This document shows positions 54,490 to 64,000 of a stretch of 64,000 nucleotides of DNA, in pieces (position 1 is the first letter of the stretch; every line of letters begins with the position of its first letter). This DNA is from Loripinus fragilis. Lineage: Eukaryota > Mollusca > Bivalvia > Lucinida > Lucinidae. Below the pieces are notes generated by a model. That model ran no database searches and was not told where the DNA came from. It saw nothing but the letters and a program-made list of their open reading frames with translations. Where the stretch lies: positions 35,574,835 through 35,638,834 of the forward strand of contig OZ026530.1 in NCBI GenBank assembly GCA_964019695.1, in the 5' to 3' direction. A program made the translations under genes and the position numbers.

Positions 54490-54687
54490 GGGTAAAGTCG
54501 GGTAAATTCGGACAATCGGCTAAATTCGGACAGCGACATTGTTTCTTTCATTTTTGAATTATTGGAATAAAAATTAAATTAACTAAGCAAACAGCAAAAA
54601 TCCTGACGAGACCTCTCACCTGGATGTTAACTGTTTGCAAATGTGTGTCCCAGTTTACCCGCTGTCCGAAGTTACCTGACTTTATCC
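54490..54687. mobile_element. MITE family 3, copy 2
   Basis: GGGTAAAGTCGGGTAAATTC to GAAGTTACCTGACTTTATCC, flanked by TA. The internal hairpin core is degraded. Confidence 0.8.
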
Positions 54688-54689
54688 TA

Positions 54690-55356
54690 ATTCTGCAATA
54701 GAAATCTCGAAACATATGACTACATGTATTACTCTTAAATCTAAACTACGTATTAAATTAACGCATAAAAATCACAGCAAACTCTAAAAATAGAAAATGG
54801 AAATCTGAACATTTTCAATTCTGAACACTATTTCGAACACTTAAACTCTGAACACTTTAGTTCTATTATGAACACTTTTTGTCTATGGAATCATATTCGA
54901 TGTAATTAAACAATGTTATAAGATGCATTTGTTGCCTGTTTAACAGTGCGGCACTTGGTCAGACAGCTTCATAAAATGACTGGACTCAACCCAAATTAAT
55001 GCACAGGATTCCTAAAAAGGGACAGTGAAAGGAGGCGCAGACCCTAATAAGACAACGTTATCACGATGTATCATTATGGTCCACGCTGATTGACTTCACA
55101 AAAGCAGTTTTAGCTAGAAAAACTTGTTAATCCTAGCATACAATCCCTTACATTGAAAATGGACCAATTTAATATAGCATGTGCAAAAAAGGCTGGTAGG
55201 TCGCATTTGGCATAAATGGGTAGTTGAATAATGAAATGAGACGAGCATTTCGAGGTTTTAAACCTCTAAAAACTTTGCACCAATTCTATGCATAAAATAT
55301 CAAACCTCGTGCTCGGTACATTCTCTCGTGGATCAGACATAACACTAGTCATCTTT

Positions 55357-55359
<3 letters not shown>
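54690..55359. other. Non-coding stretch
   Basis: No supported gene. A local run repeats GAACACT words (54800-54880). Confidence 0.4.

Positions 55360-55402
<43 letters not shown>
55360..55402. repeat. (CT)n microsatellite
   Basis: About 21 uninterrupted CT units. Confidence 0.95.
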
Positions 55403-55406
<4 letters not shown>

Positions 55407-55603
55407 CACAGTATCTAATATAACATTCACATAAATATTTTCTTTCAAATAATTTACAACTTTCAGACATATTTAGATAACAGTAATATTATATAATTTT
55501 GAGGCGAACTATTTGTTTGACAAATAACATAGTCTTGTTCCAGTCTTCTTCTTTTTTAAAAACCTTTACTCCGATGATACTACATTGTCTGTTATAAATA
55601 CTT

Positions 55604-55667
55604 CCAGTAATTTTTAGTCTTTTCAACTCATGCAAATGAAATAAAAAGACTAAAAATTACTGGAAAT
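55604..55667. repeat. Hairpin TCCAGTAATTTTTAGTC
   Basis: TTCCAGTAATTTTTAGTCTT and its complement AAGACTAAAAATTACTGGAA are separated by about 23 bases. No gene association. Confidence 0.8.
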
Positions 55668-55836
55668 ACTAATAAAAACCCCTAGTGCATCTAGCAATCT
55701 ATTTAGAGACAATGGATGAAATTTTGTCCAAATCTGTAACAAAACATGGTAGACTTATAGGTCGAGCAATTTGTGAAGACACCTTCGTCTGGTTTTATGC
55801 CTAAAAATATTTCCTCCTCAGCAATTACATTTAGTA

Positions 55837-56030
55837 GGGTAAAGTCGGGTAACTTCGGACATCAGGTAGATTCGGACAGCGACCTTATTTGTTTATATTT
55901 TAATTGTTGGAATAAAGAAAATAACTAAGCAAACAGTAAAAATCCTGATGAGACGGCTCATAAGGAGCTGTCTCATCTGGATAATGTGTGTCCGAATTTA
56001 CCTGATGTCCGAAGTTACCTGACTTTACCC
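55837..56030. mobile_element. MITE family 3, copy 3 (intact)
   Basis: GGGTAAAGTCGGGTAACTTC GGACATCAGG and the inverted CCTGATGTCCGAAGTTACCT GACTTTACCC. The core is GAGACGGCTCATAAGGAGCT. 194 bp. It lies ~140 bp beyond the stop codon of the - strand gene and could contribute its 3' end (ATTAAA in complement near 55899). Confidence 0.85.
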
Positions 56031-56171
56031 GAATTATATGATACGTTTTGTAAATAATATCTTTAAACAATACTTTGATATTTGGTGACTTGTTCGTTTT
56101 AAAAAGTCCAAAATACAGAGGAAATGGGAACCAGAAGGGGAACCAAGAATACACATAATATGGTGACGTAA

Positions 56172-56473
56172 TCAACAATGTATACATAAACGTCTGACGT
56201 TCTGCAGTAGTTCCATAGAATCTTTGATGACCTGATTTGTTTGAGTCAATTCCTGCTTAAATCTTTCGAATCCATTCACAGAGCCGTCGTACCGGCGGAT
56301 TGATTTATATGCGCTCATCGCCATTTCCATGAAATGTTTCTCCATCTCTGCGCAGGCGCAGTTGGACGGCTTGTGAACCACTTCCGGGTCAGCATAACGA
56401 AGTCTTTGTTTAAGAGACAACAAGTCCATTTCAAGTTGATTGACATACCGCAATCCAGCTTCTCTTGCCACTT
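56172..56473 (-). CDS. Unrecognised nuclear-type protein, exon 3
   Basis: Last coding exon; acceptor TTTTTTTTTTCAG|AA precedes 56473 and the stop TGA is at 56172-56174. It encodes residues 252-351: VAREAGLRYVNQLEMDLLSL KQRLRYADPEVVHKP, then a CAC-containing turn and AEMEKHFMEMAMSAYKSIRR, VNGFERFKQELTQTNQVIKD SMELLQNVRRL. Heptad-like spacing of Leu/Met suggests two helices or a coiled coil. The first codon is completed by the single G ending exon 2 (G+AA). I do not recognise the fold. Coding is supported by phase agreement at both introns and the absence of stops. Confidence 0.7.
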
Positions 56474-56960
56474 CTGAAAAAAAAAAGATGAAACTTGATG
56501 ATAAGTTGCAATCAATAAGAGCATCATACTAGCAAAACGACGAGTAGACTTGAATATTGGTGATAAAGTGATACTTTAATAGTGTTCTTGCTGTCCTGTG
56601 GGTGTTTGTGTTCTGTGCCTTTTCCTCGTGGTGTCGTAGGTTGGTGTGTGGTCAATGATTATGGCATTTCCTGGTCGAACCTATCTGCTTTATTTAAGAT
56701 GGCAGTAGTAATGGACGGTACCGTCCAATACTACTGATGGCAAACAAAAGTCAGAGTTTGGTGTGTGCAAGTATTCTATACAAAGAAAATGGCTGTATGT
56801 AGCTTTTAAGTAATTTCTGATTGTCTTTGACTTATGCTTATTGCGAGTTTAGCATTTATTCAATATGCTTGGGGAGAGTTTCATGAATACTACCACAGGT
56901 TTAGATAAACAAACAGTTTAGCATAAAGTTGTTAATATTTTCGTACCCATACAATGTAGA

Positions 56961-57028
56961 ATATGTTTGGGGTGCTCAAAAGAACCGTCTCATCGAGACG
57001 GTTCTTTTGAGTACCCAAAACATATGTT
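56961..57028. repeat. Hairpin family H, copy 3, in intron 2
   Basis: GGTGCTCAAAAGAACCGTCTC and GAGACGGTTCTTTTGAGTAC pair perfectly except at the ends. Lies between exons 2 and 3 of the - strand gene, so it would fold in its pre-mRNA. Confidence 0.85.
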
Positions 57029-57257
57029 TTTGGTTGAGAAATAAGAAATTAAATGGGTACCCACCCACAGCTAAAGGCCTAAATAGCCCTTGACAGTCAA
57101 CACAGAAAGAGACTATGGCAACAATGTCCAGAATCACGTGCAAAGCTCAACATTACTTTGCTGCTAGTGTTCTAAAGAATAAATCTAGAGTTCAGTTGCA
57201 ACAATTTATTTTGGAAGTCAAGCACGAATTTCAAAGATATATTTGTTTGATATTTAC

Positions 57258-57464
57258 CATTCTTTGCTCGTTTGACTGACGGAGAGTATGGATCATCCAT
57301 ATCAAGCTTCCGTTTAACACTGATCGATGGACGTCTTTCTGGCTGGTTCTCGGAATGTAGATGGTTCTCGGCGTGTAGGTAGGGACTGCTACTCAGTCTA
57401 CTTGAGGATTCGGAGCAGCTTCTGTTCGATTCTCTGTATCCATCGTGTAAGTACCCGTTTATAT
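57258..57464 (-). CDS. Unrecognised nuclear-type protein, exon 2
   Basis: 207 bases between acceptor TTTACAG|AT (57465) and donor G|GTAAAT (57257), phase 1 on both sides. Residues 183-251: a Ser-rich, Tyr-containing low-complexity part (SNRSCSESSSRLSSSPYLHA) and a basic segment KRKLDMDDPYSPSVKRAK (233-250) that resembles a bipartite nuclear localisation signal with an SP site inside. Not in itself diagnostic of a family. Too short and without ATG context to be seen as a stand-alone frame; found by splice-phase reading. Confidence 0.7.
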
Positions 57465-57745
57465 CTGTAAATAGGAATGATACAAGGCATTGCTACTACT
57501 GTTTGGAGTGGCTAAAAATTTAGCAAAATGCAACTTTGACTCTTACACAGTCCAGTATTGAAAATGAATTGTATTCAAGGGACGCAACACTGTCTTAATG
57601 CAACTGCCATATAACATGAGAATATATTCCAAGATATATTAAAGTTTAAAAAAAATGCTGCGCCCCCTCCCCCCGATGTGGGTAATAATGCACCCAGCAG
57701 ACCCCTAAGTAAGAGTGTGTAATTGAAAAATAATTACCTTGTTTC

Positions 57746-57823
57746 TCAACCAAAACATATGTTGTGGGTACTCAAAAGAACCGTCTCAGTGAGACGGTTC
57801 TTTTGAGCATCCAAAACATATGT
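57746..57823. repeat. Hairpin family H, copy 4, in intron 1 of the coding region
   Basis: CTCAACCAAAACATATGTTG, GGTACTCAAAAGAACCGTCTC and GAGACGGTTCTTTTGAGCAT. Between coding exons 1 and 2 of the - strand gene. Confidence 0.85.
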
Positions 57824-58194
57824 GAAAACTGATGGATAAGAAAATATTCGCAATTTTGAGGTAAAAAATGTGTTTATCTTGACCTATGATCCAGTCAAAC
57901 GTTAATCGCTTTCCATGGCGGGGTCAAGGGTTGTGAGAAATGTTTGACTAATATCAATAAATCACAGTTTATTCAAGTGGTGTAATCATTCGTTGATAAA
58001 GATAGCAAATACCGTCTTGTTAAAGATAAATTACTGAATTTTCAAGTTTTCACGAATAGTGGGTGAATGCACTTTGGTCATATCGAACAGTTCGACTCAA
58101 TTGTACGCTACTCGCTTTATAACGAGACTCACTTTTTGAACGTAAATATTGGCAAATATTGGGAAATTCAACAAAACGTTTACAATGTACCTAT

Positions 58195-58310
58195 TAAAGT
58201 AAGAAATACAGCTAGGATCAGGAATCGATACAATCAAGTACCACACCTGTCCCAGGATACCAAACGGGAAAGTTACAAAATCACTGTTAATATCACAGGT
58301 CAGCCCTTCG
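58195..58310 (-). mobile_element. Reverse-transcriptase 3' tail fragment
   Basis: GCTAGGATCAGGAATCGATA, CAATCAAGTACCACACCTGT and CCCAGGATACCAAACGGGAA match the complement of 47240-47355. In an intron of the - strand gene, sense with respect to it. Confidence 0.8.
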
Positions 58311-58921
58311 CCTCCTGGCTAGATATTTTCCAACATCACCAGAGTCTCGGTATTTATATGACTATAGCACATTAAGATTAGAACTAGTATTTTTAGTAGC
58401 GAGTGAGTAATGTTGTCTTTCTTGCTCACTACAAGGGATTACTTTTCAAAACATCTTTCAGACATACGTGTACAGCGTAAGGACCTGCTACTAAAATACT
58501 GAAAGATTAACGCCCAAAATTTTTAATGCCACCTCGGACTCAGAATTGGGTCCGACATGCCACTCTCTCCTAAATATGCATTGTGTTTCTTATTTAGCCT
58601 GGGACAAACTAGTATATCTAGAACGGCCAAAAGCTACTGCCTGATCATTTTCTATGCTGAATACTTTGATTACATGATTTTACAAAAAAAGAGGAATGAG
58701 TGTTCCTAGCGGATTGGAACTTACTGTATGTGCGGAGTCATTCTTTAAAATGTATACACGGCTGTCTAGTGAGATTAGAGGCCTATATTTGTTCCAAGCC
58801 TTCATCTACGCCATGGTCTTTTTGCAGTATGCGAGCAGCAAAAGCTTGTCTTTGCGTTCGCTGCTCGCATATACGGTTAATACACTTGTACATTGTACCA
58901 AAATCTCAATAATTTTCTCAC

Positions 58922-59468
58922 CTTGACACGAAATATTCCGTAAACTCGTTTGCAAAGATCCGTTGTCAACTTCGTCTCTTTCCGGCGATCGTCGTGATTC
59001 CTGGATCTCTCGTATATTCTCCGGAAGAAAACTGAAACACCGTTTATGCATACTGTGGATTTTAGACGGTGATTGGACGGGAGAAACGGATCCTAACACC
59101 GGTGACGAAGGCAGTGACCTTGACTTTGCGATCTCCGGAATCATCCAATCAGAGTCCTGGGACGGAGAATGTGAGACATTAGCTACTCTAGTCCGTTCTA
59201 AAAGCACATTATCACATTTCTTTGGTGTACACAATTGCTGTTTTAAAAATTCTGAATGTAACAAAGAATTTCTCAACTCTTCTAAACGTTTGCAAACTTC
59301 TTTTTGAGCGTCTGAATCACTGAGTTTATCCGACTGTATTTCTTGCGTTTTCTTGGAAGCCAGTCTGTTGTTCTCGTATTCAATCTCGTCCTCGCGAGAC
59401 ACAATTATTTGTGGTTCACTCCAAGTTTTCTTGAATGGTTCGTGGATCTGAATATGTGACGTCATCAT
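58922..59468 (-). CDS. Unrecognised nuclear-type protein, exon 1 (coding)
   Basis: ATG at 59466-59468 starts MMTSHIQIHEPFKKTWSEPQ, a few bases after an acceptor (TTTTTTTGCAG|GAAA at 59472/59473), so a non-coding 5' exon must lie upstream. Donor CAAG|GTGAG at 58922/58921, phase 1. It encodes residues 1-182: a charged stretch, a predicted helix EVCKRLEELRNSLLHSEFLK (57-76), and a Ser/Pro cluster SRSLPSSPVLGSVSPVQSPS (116-135) with several SP sites typical of proline-directed kinase substrates, then RRSPERDE. Full protein 351 residues, no signal peptide or membrane segment; likely a nuclear phosphoprotein, by inference. Confidence 0.75.
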
Positions 59469-59472
59469 TTTC

Positions 59473-59776
59473 CTGCAAAAAAATAAACACATATTTATTT
59501 GGTTTGTTACGTCATGAAATTGATACTAATTGAACGTGCAGCTAATCAGTCAGTATTCAATAAATCGAACCATGCAATACCATCATTTATATATTTTAAT
59601 ATTGTTTTAGGGATTTTTTTTTTTTGGATTAAATAATGTAATTTTGAGCATGTTAAGAGATAAAACATCATTTTTCTTGAATATCGTACATACATAAACT
59701 TTATTTATATGTCATAGAACAGTGAATTGAAAAAAGTTTAAATGACAAAATTAACATTATGAGCTGTGGTTGTAGT
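59473..59776. other. 5' intron, upstream of the coding start
   Basis: Begins with the polypyrimidine/acceptor on the - strand. Otherwise AT-rich. Confidence 0.4.
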
Positions 59777-59826
59777 ATAAATAAATAAATAAATAAGTAA
59801 ATAAATAAATAAATAAATAAATAAAT
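59777..59826. repeat. (AAAT)n microsatellite
   Basis: About 12 AAAT units with one AAGT variant. Confidence 0.9.
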
Positions 59827-60609
59827 GAAATCTTACCAGGGTTTTTTTTTAAATCCAAGAAAGTTCTATAAAACTAAGTAATTCCCTTCAAATCATTTTT
59901 CAAATATGTGTGCAAGTTTAAACCTCTCTAATACCCGTTTCGTTTCGTTGCTTGACTTATTATGAGCAAATTTATTCAAAGACACACTTATAACGGGTAT
60001 TGGTCACGCCCACTTGCTTTGACGGGCGCAGATAACGGTATTTCTTATACAGGTACGCTCGTTCACTGGTTACCAGCTGCATGTATTTTATTTACCCACT
60101 ATATTACGACGACGGGAACCAGTGACAGGTAAACGGGGTATATTGCACCTAGCATAATGGGGCACCGCATTTAGTAGAAATAAAAGTTGACATTGTGAAA
60201 GGTTGATTCTGTGATCGGTCTGCGCATGTGCGAAGCCCGATCGTCGTCTATACCCTTCGTGGGATGGGCTATTTGTTGGTTCGTGATAATGTCCACAATG
60301 TACGTGGGTCAGAACAGTCAGTTTATAAGATGTAATACAGGCCGATCTGGGTATTTATAAATCTCTTGTTTGATAAAGTCGTTTTTCTCGCGGTTTGGAC
60401 AAGCAATATTACCTGTCTAGGTAATTTTTCGCTCGGATTTTGAGCCGAGTTGCTCATATTTATAGATTATTCTCACCACGCCACGAGAAAACGGCTATTT
60501 TGTCCTAGTTAACTCGGTTTTTTATCGTGCTTTCGCAGCTACATATTGGCGCTTAATGTCGGAATCATCGTCTTTTTCATATTTTTCTTCTGAAAACAGC
60601 GATGTCATT
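59827..60609. other. Non-coding, likely 5' intron
   Basis: No exon recognised. GTCGTTTTTCTCGCGG at 60378 is loosely inverted at 60480 (CCACGAGAAAACGGC), perhaps a small degenerate foldback. Confidence 0.35.
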
Positions 60610-60639
60610 GGCGAGTCTGCGCATATGCGCAGACTCGCC
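60610..60639. repeat. Perfect 30-bp palindrome with TGCGCATATGCGCA core
   Basis: GGCGAGTCTGCGCAT and its exact complement. The outer AGCGATG...TGGCTTCGCT adds a weaker stem. Confidence 0.95.
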
Positions 60640-61045
60640 AGTGGCTTCGCTGTTCGTGTATATGATTAGTACCACTTTTTCCAGGTCGGGATATATTAAC
60701 TTTGGGAACGAGACGGACCGACCTCTAAAATAGCAAGATATGCAAGTCACCCTAAAGAAAAGTAAACATAATACAATCTTTGCTATCAAACAAAAAAGTA
60801 ATTCTCTGTATTTCATTTCTGCAGAGTGTATTTGATTTTTGTTCTTTCTTAGCGTTGATTTGTTTCGTTCCACAGTTTAAAGTTTGTTAAATGTTGCAGT
60901 GTATAAATCGTCGAAGTAAAAGAAGACACACACATGTCTTTCAAGACAGGCCTGAACATGATCAATGTGGACATGACCTCTCAGAGCATGACTGAGAACA
61001 GCATAAAAGGGTTGGAAAAACATGAGTATAATTTTAATAAATCCT
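60640..61045. other. Non-coding stretch
   Basis: Nothing recognised. Confidence 0.35.
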
Positions 61046-61049
61046 TAAA

Positions 61050-61170
61050 GCTGCCTAGGGGCACTGTGTTGTGTCCTTGAGCAAGACACTTAATCCTCTG
61101 CTTAGTACTGATCGAACCAAGGACAAGTCCCAGCATGAATGAAAAATTGATGAATCGGACGTAAAGAATT
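61050..61170 (+). repeat. SINE family 1, diverged, head missing
   Basis: GTGTTGTGTCCTTGAGCAAG, CTGCTTAGTACTGATCGAAC, ATTGATGAATCGGACGTAAAG. Confidence 0.75.
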
Positions 61171-61630
61171 AACAGAAAGAAACACAGTCACCAACCAAAG
61201 CTGAAAATCAAATTACATACATGCCGAGATTACAGCTCACACTTTCACTGTATTTAGTATTTGCAATTTGGCAAATGAATTCAGAATTATAAATCTTGAA
61301 CCAGTTTAGTGACCGATGAATCTCGAATAATTCATTATATCTTGGCCGACGCGAGCCGATTGTTCCAAGAAGTCTATAGGCGCCATTCAAGCGAGTGACG
61401 CTATTGCCATATTGGAAGCCATTCGGCTAGTGGATCTAAATGTTGGGAAAACAACGCATTTGGGGGGGGGGTATCTAGGGCAGTTTTAAGATGAATCCCA
61501 CAGTATACTAACCTGAGAACCCATCACAACCACCACCACCACGACTACCACAAGAGCAGTAACTATTCATATATGTTACCAAATCTGAAGCGGACCTTCA
61601 GCTCCACTATTTTATATATGCTTCACTTTA
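61171..61630. other. Non-coding stretch
   Basis: No gene. A G-run lies at 61461. Confidence 0.35.
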
Positions 61631-61825
61631 TACTGTTAATTCGGAAAATTTCTGCGAAGTTTCGTGAAAATAAAACCATCACGCAGTGGCGAAATCACTC
61701 TGTCGTATACTGATGTAGGCAACTAATGCTCTAGTCGCGATTTTTTTAACGCCGCAAATAGGCCTATGTCTTTTAACGTTATTTGCGATACAAAATTCTC
61801 GCGAAAATTTCTGATTTTAGAGTAT
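61631..61825. mobile_element. MITE family 5, copy 4
   Basis: TACTGTTAATTCGGAAAATT to ATTTCTGATTTTAGAGTA, with AATCACTCTGTCGTATACTG and TCTCGCGAAAATTTC. Non-coding. Confidence 0.75.
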
Positions 61826-62434
61826 ATAGCCATTATTGGAAGGCATTTCCTCCAGTGTATCTGAGTGTCACCTTCTCCCAATATGGGAACCAATGAAATA
61901 GAGTTGCAATGCGAACAAAAAAAAAGAAGAAGAAAAAAAAAACAACAACAACAACATCAAAGACAATAACATGTTTCTACTGAAAAGAATATAACATGTA
62001 GTTTTCGACAGTCGACTCATATTTTTCGTCAACAGCTAAATGTTCGACGCCTTTTCAGCCTGAAAAGTATTTTAACATTTTCGAACTGAAAAAAAATATA
62101 GTAAAAATTGAAAAAAAAAAATTTAATAAAATTAATATTAAAATGAACTAAATGTGAATGCATTAAAAATTACCAACTATTCTCTGCACTTTACAAAATA
62201 AGGTTAAATTTCAACCAGTAGCCAGTCAAAACGCGAAAAAATATATTTTTTGTAGCAATTCGCGTTATTCTTGCTGTTGGTGCAATACGCTGTTCGTGGG
62301 ATTAGCCTCTGATGTACTCCGAGGGTGATGCGGGACTCTTTAAAATTACCGAAACATAACGGGGTACACCTGATTAAAATTTATCAATAACATCAATACA
62401 TACCAGTCATAATCTCGTGATTTATCTCGCGGCC
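61826..62434. other. A-rich non-coding stretch
   Basis: A-rich low complexity around 61915-61955 and 62085-62130. No gene seen. Confidence 0.4.
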
Positions 62435-62446
62435 TTCTCGCGAGAA
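62435..62446. promoter_or_regulatory. TTCTCGCGAGAA palindrome, candidate promoter element
   Basis: TCTCGCGAGA is a known palindromic promoter element of many housekeeping-type animal genes. Here it is followed by ATCCCGCC (E2F-like) in a locally CpG-rich segment. It is ~3 kb upstream of the coding start of the - strand gene, which needs a 5' non-coding exon, so it could be that gene's promoter. No transcript evidence. Confidence 0.4.
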
Positions 62447-62586
62447 ATCCCGCCTTCGAGCTCTGCGACAAGGTCAGGTTAAAACCCGCAAACTCAGCAA
62501 CAGAGACTATCTAGAATATTGAAATGTGACTTGTGGCAAGGTGAGCTATCAAACTTTCCAGAGCGCGAAAATCAAAGGCGTAGACT

Positions 62587-62608
62587 AGCCTGCGCACATG
62601 CGCAGGCT
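62587..62608. repeat. 22-bp palindrome AGCCTGCGCACATGCGCAGG
   Basis: Near-perfect, with the same TGCGC-A-ATGCGCA core as at 41760 and 60610. Confidence 0.85.
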
Positions 62609-63224
62609 TGTTTGCTCATTTGCTTATCGCATACGATACTGTCGCATTTCTCGTGATTTGTAAGATATCTTCTTATCTGATCAGGGTATTAAATTCTTTT
62701 CAAAAACATCGTTTAAAGAAATCCCCGACCGAAGTTTGAGCATTTTACGGATTACGGCGGAAAACAACAAAAATACGCTTATGCATTCAAGTCGCACGCG
62801 TGGGAACTTGGAATACAGTATGCGACACGATTACAGATTTATAAATATTACGAAAAGAGGGCGTTTTGGTACATCACCAATATTCTTCTGTAATACATAA
62901 ATAAAATTTCAAGGGATTAATTTTAATGTTTCCCCCATTTCTCCTTAAAGGCATTATGTCGTTGATACTGATTCGAATTGTTTTGACGAGACGCTTTCAA
63001 TGAGCAGCACGCACAACCGATGTTTGTAACTAGATATCATATTTCAAAAAGACAACATCATCAACAAAATGATACGAAACTAAACAAAGTAAAAATAATA
63101 ACACCAACAAGACAAAAAAACATAAAAAAACTAGATAAAGTAAACAACGACAATAACAAAAGTAACAACTTAAACAAGTATGCAAAACAAAGTCAGAGCA
63201 AATAAAATGATTTTTTTTCTAGCA
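62609..63224. other. Non-coding, A-rich toward the end
   Basis: No gene is supported. 63040-63300 is AAC/AAAT-rich low complexity that opens Lys/Asn-rich frames by composition. Confidence 0.4.
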
Positions 63225-63460
63225 AATTACATCAAACAGCACATATTCATGATAAAAACAACAACAAAAAATACGAGCAAAAGAAAGAGACGAAACACTA
63301 AATCCCTGAAAAAATCAGAAAACTTAACTTTGGGATTCCTTAGCAATGCTCTTTTAGTGGTTATAGGATCCTCACTACCCTCATCAGCTACAAAAAATGT
63401 AAGTGTTGAATCCCCTCTGACAAAACATTCTGGATCCGCGCATGAATACCTTACCCAATA
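63225..63460 (-). mobile_element. Diverged transposon end (GGATCC...GTCAGAGGGG)
   Basis: - strand: GCGCGGATCCAGAATGTTTT GTCAGAGGGGATTC resembles the left end of the MITE at 20694 (GCAGATCCAGATTTTTTGTC AGAGAGAGG). The translation CADPECFVRGDSTLTFFVAD is a pattern I associate with high-copy transposon ends in invertebrates. Confidence 0.45.
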
Positions 63461-64000
63461 TGGCACATGCTATTGATGAGACATTACTCTTGAGCACTAT
63501 ATCAGTTATACAGAAAAATAACAACAATGGAATCAGTTATACAAGCACACAAACATAAAATCATGAATCATACAGCACATGTGCCATAGAAATCATTTGT
63601 TTTGTCCCGTGTTTTAATTGTTTCCAAGGTTTTAACAATAACTGCATTATTTTGACCGTAAACGTCTATTCGTCAAAAGTACATAAATCAAATTGCCTGG
63701 TCCAACTGTGTCATTCAGCCACACTTTGTGGGGAGGTGTTAAAAGTTGTAAATGATCCGTAGTAATAGGTTGACACCCCACAGTTACCTGCCACATTCTT
63801 ATGAAAAAGAAGTTCATCCTAAAATGTGGTTTGATCTTTCATTTCGGCGATCACGCTGGCCCGAATGTGCGTATACAAAGCCTACTTCTTTTTTTAATCA
63901 TTTTTTTCAAACAGAAATCTTTCAGGAACACTATCAGAGTGGCACTTAAGTAGATTGAATCCAGAGGCAGGAATGACGTTATGTCAGTCCTGCTCAGGGT
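63461..64000. other. Window end, non-coding
   Basis: No supported feature. Confidence 0.35.

Noticed and set aside
58963..59307. + strand 114-codon frame
   Set aside because: Antisense shadow of exon 1 of the - strand gene, which has splice signals and phase support.
63020..63205. Lys/Asn-rich protein
   Set aside because: Composition-driven frame in A-rich low complexity.

Overview
This is eukaryotic (animal) nuclear DNA. It is AT-rich, gene-poor and packed with transposable-element debris. No prokaryotic operons, rRNA or intact tRNA genes are visible. The mix of short palindromic DNA transposons, tRNA-derived SINEs, a Penelope-type reverse transcriptase and endonuclease-type LINE remnants suggests a marine invertebrate, most likely a bivalve mollusc. 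That assignment is inference, not a database match.

Two protein-coding genes can be supported. (1) On the + strand there is a two-exon type II membrane carbohydrate sulfotransferase. Exon 1 (8663-8801) encodes the cytosolic tail and membrane anchor; exon 2 (13008-14095) encodes the catalytic domain; the splice phases agree. Its 4.2-kb intron is almost entirely transposon material, and a miniature element abuts the exon 2 acceptor. (2) On the - strand there is a three-exon gene (59468 to 56172) for a 351-residue Ser/Pro-rich protein with a basic nuclear-localisation-like segment and a helical C-terminus. I do not recognise its family. A TCTCGCGAGA palindrome at 62.4 kb is a candidate for its promoter.

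Layout: 0-1.3 kb is a degenerate minisatellite. 2-4.1 kb holds Tc1 and reverse-transcriptase fragments. 4.2-8.2 kb is a decayed antisense LINE cut up by at least five later insertions. 8.6-14.2 kb is the sulfotransferase gene. 14.4-16.3 kb has a possible solo LTR and a large inverted repeat with A-B-A'-B' order. 17-20.6 kb is an AT-rich block with palindromes. 20.7-28.4 kb is a nest of MITEs and SINEs. 28.4-35.4 kb is a 105-bp satellite array split by other elements. 35.6-41.8 kb has more MITEs, a large foldback and a mariner-like shell. 42.5-48.2 kb is a ~5.5-kb transposon with long repeat-rich inverted ends, itself inserted in a MITE; this is the best candidate for an undescribed element. 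48.3-55.5 kb has further MITEs, SINEs and microsatellites. 56.1-62.5 kb is the second gene, and the remainder is mostly non-coding.

Recurring themes are hairpins sharing a TGCGC-RYA-TGCGCA core, five copies of an ~80-bp hairpin (four complete) around GAGACGGTTCTTTTGAG, and nested insertions that give a relative order of events. All identifications come from reading the sequence; no alignment or database search was run.
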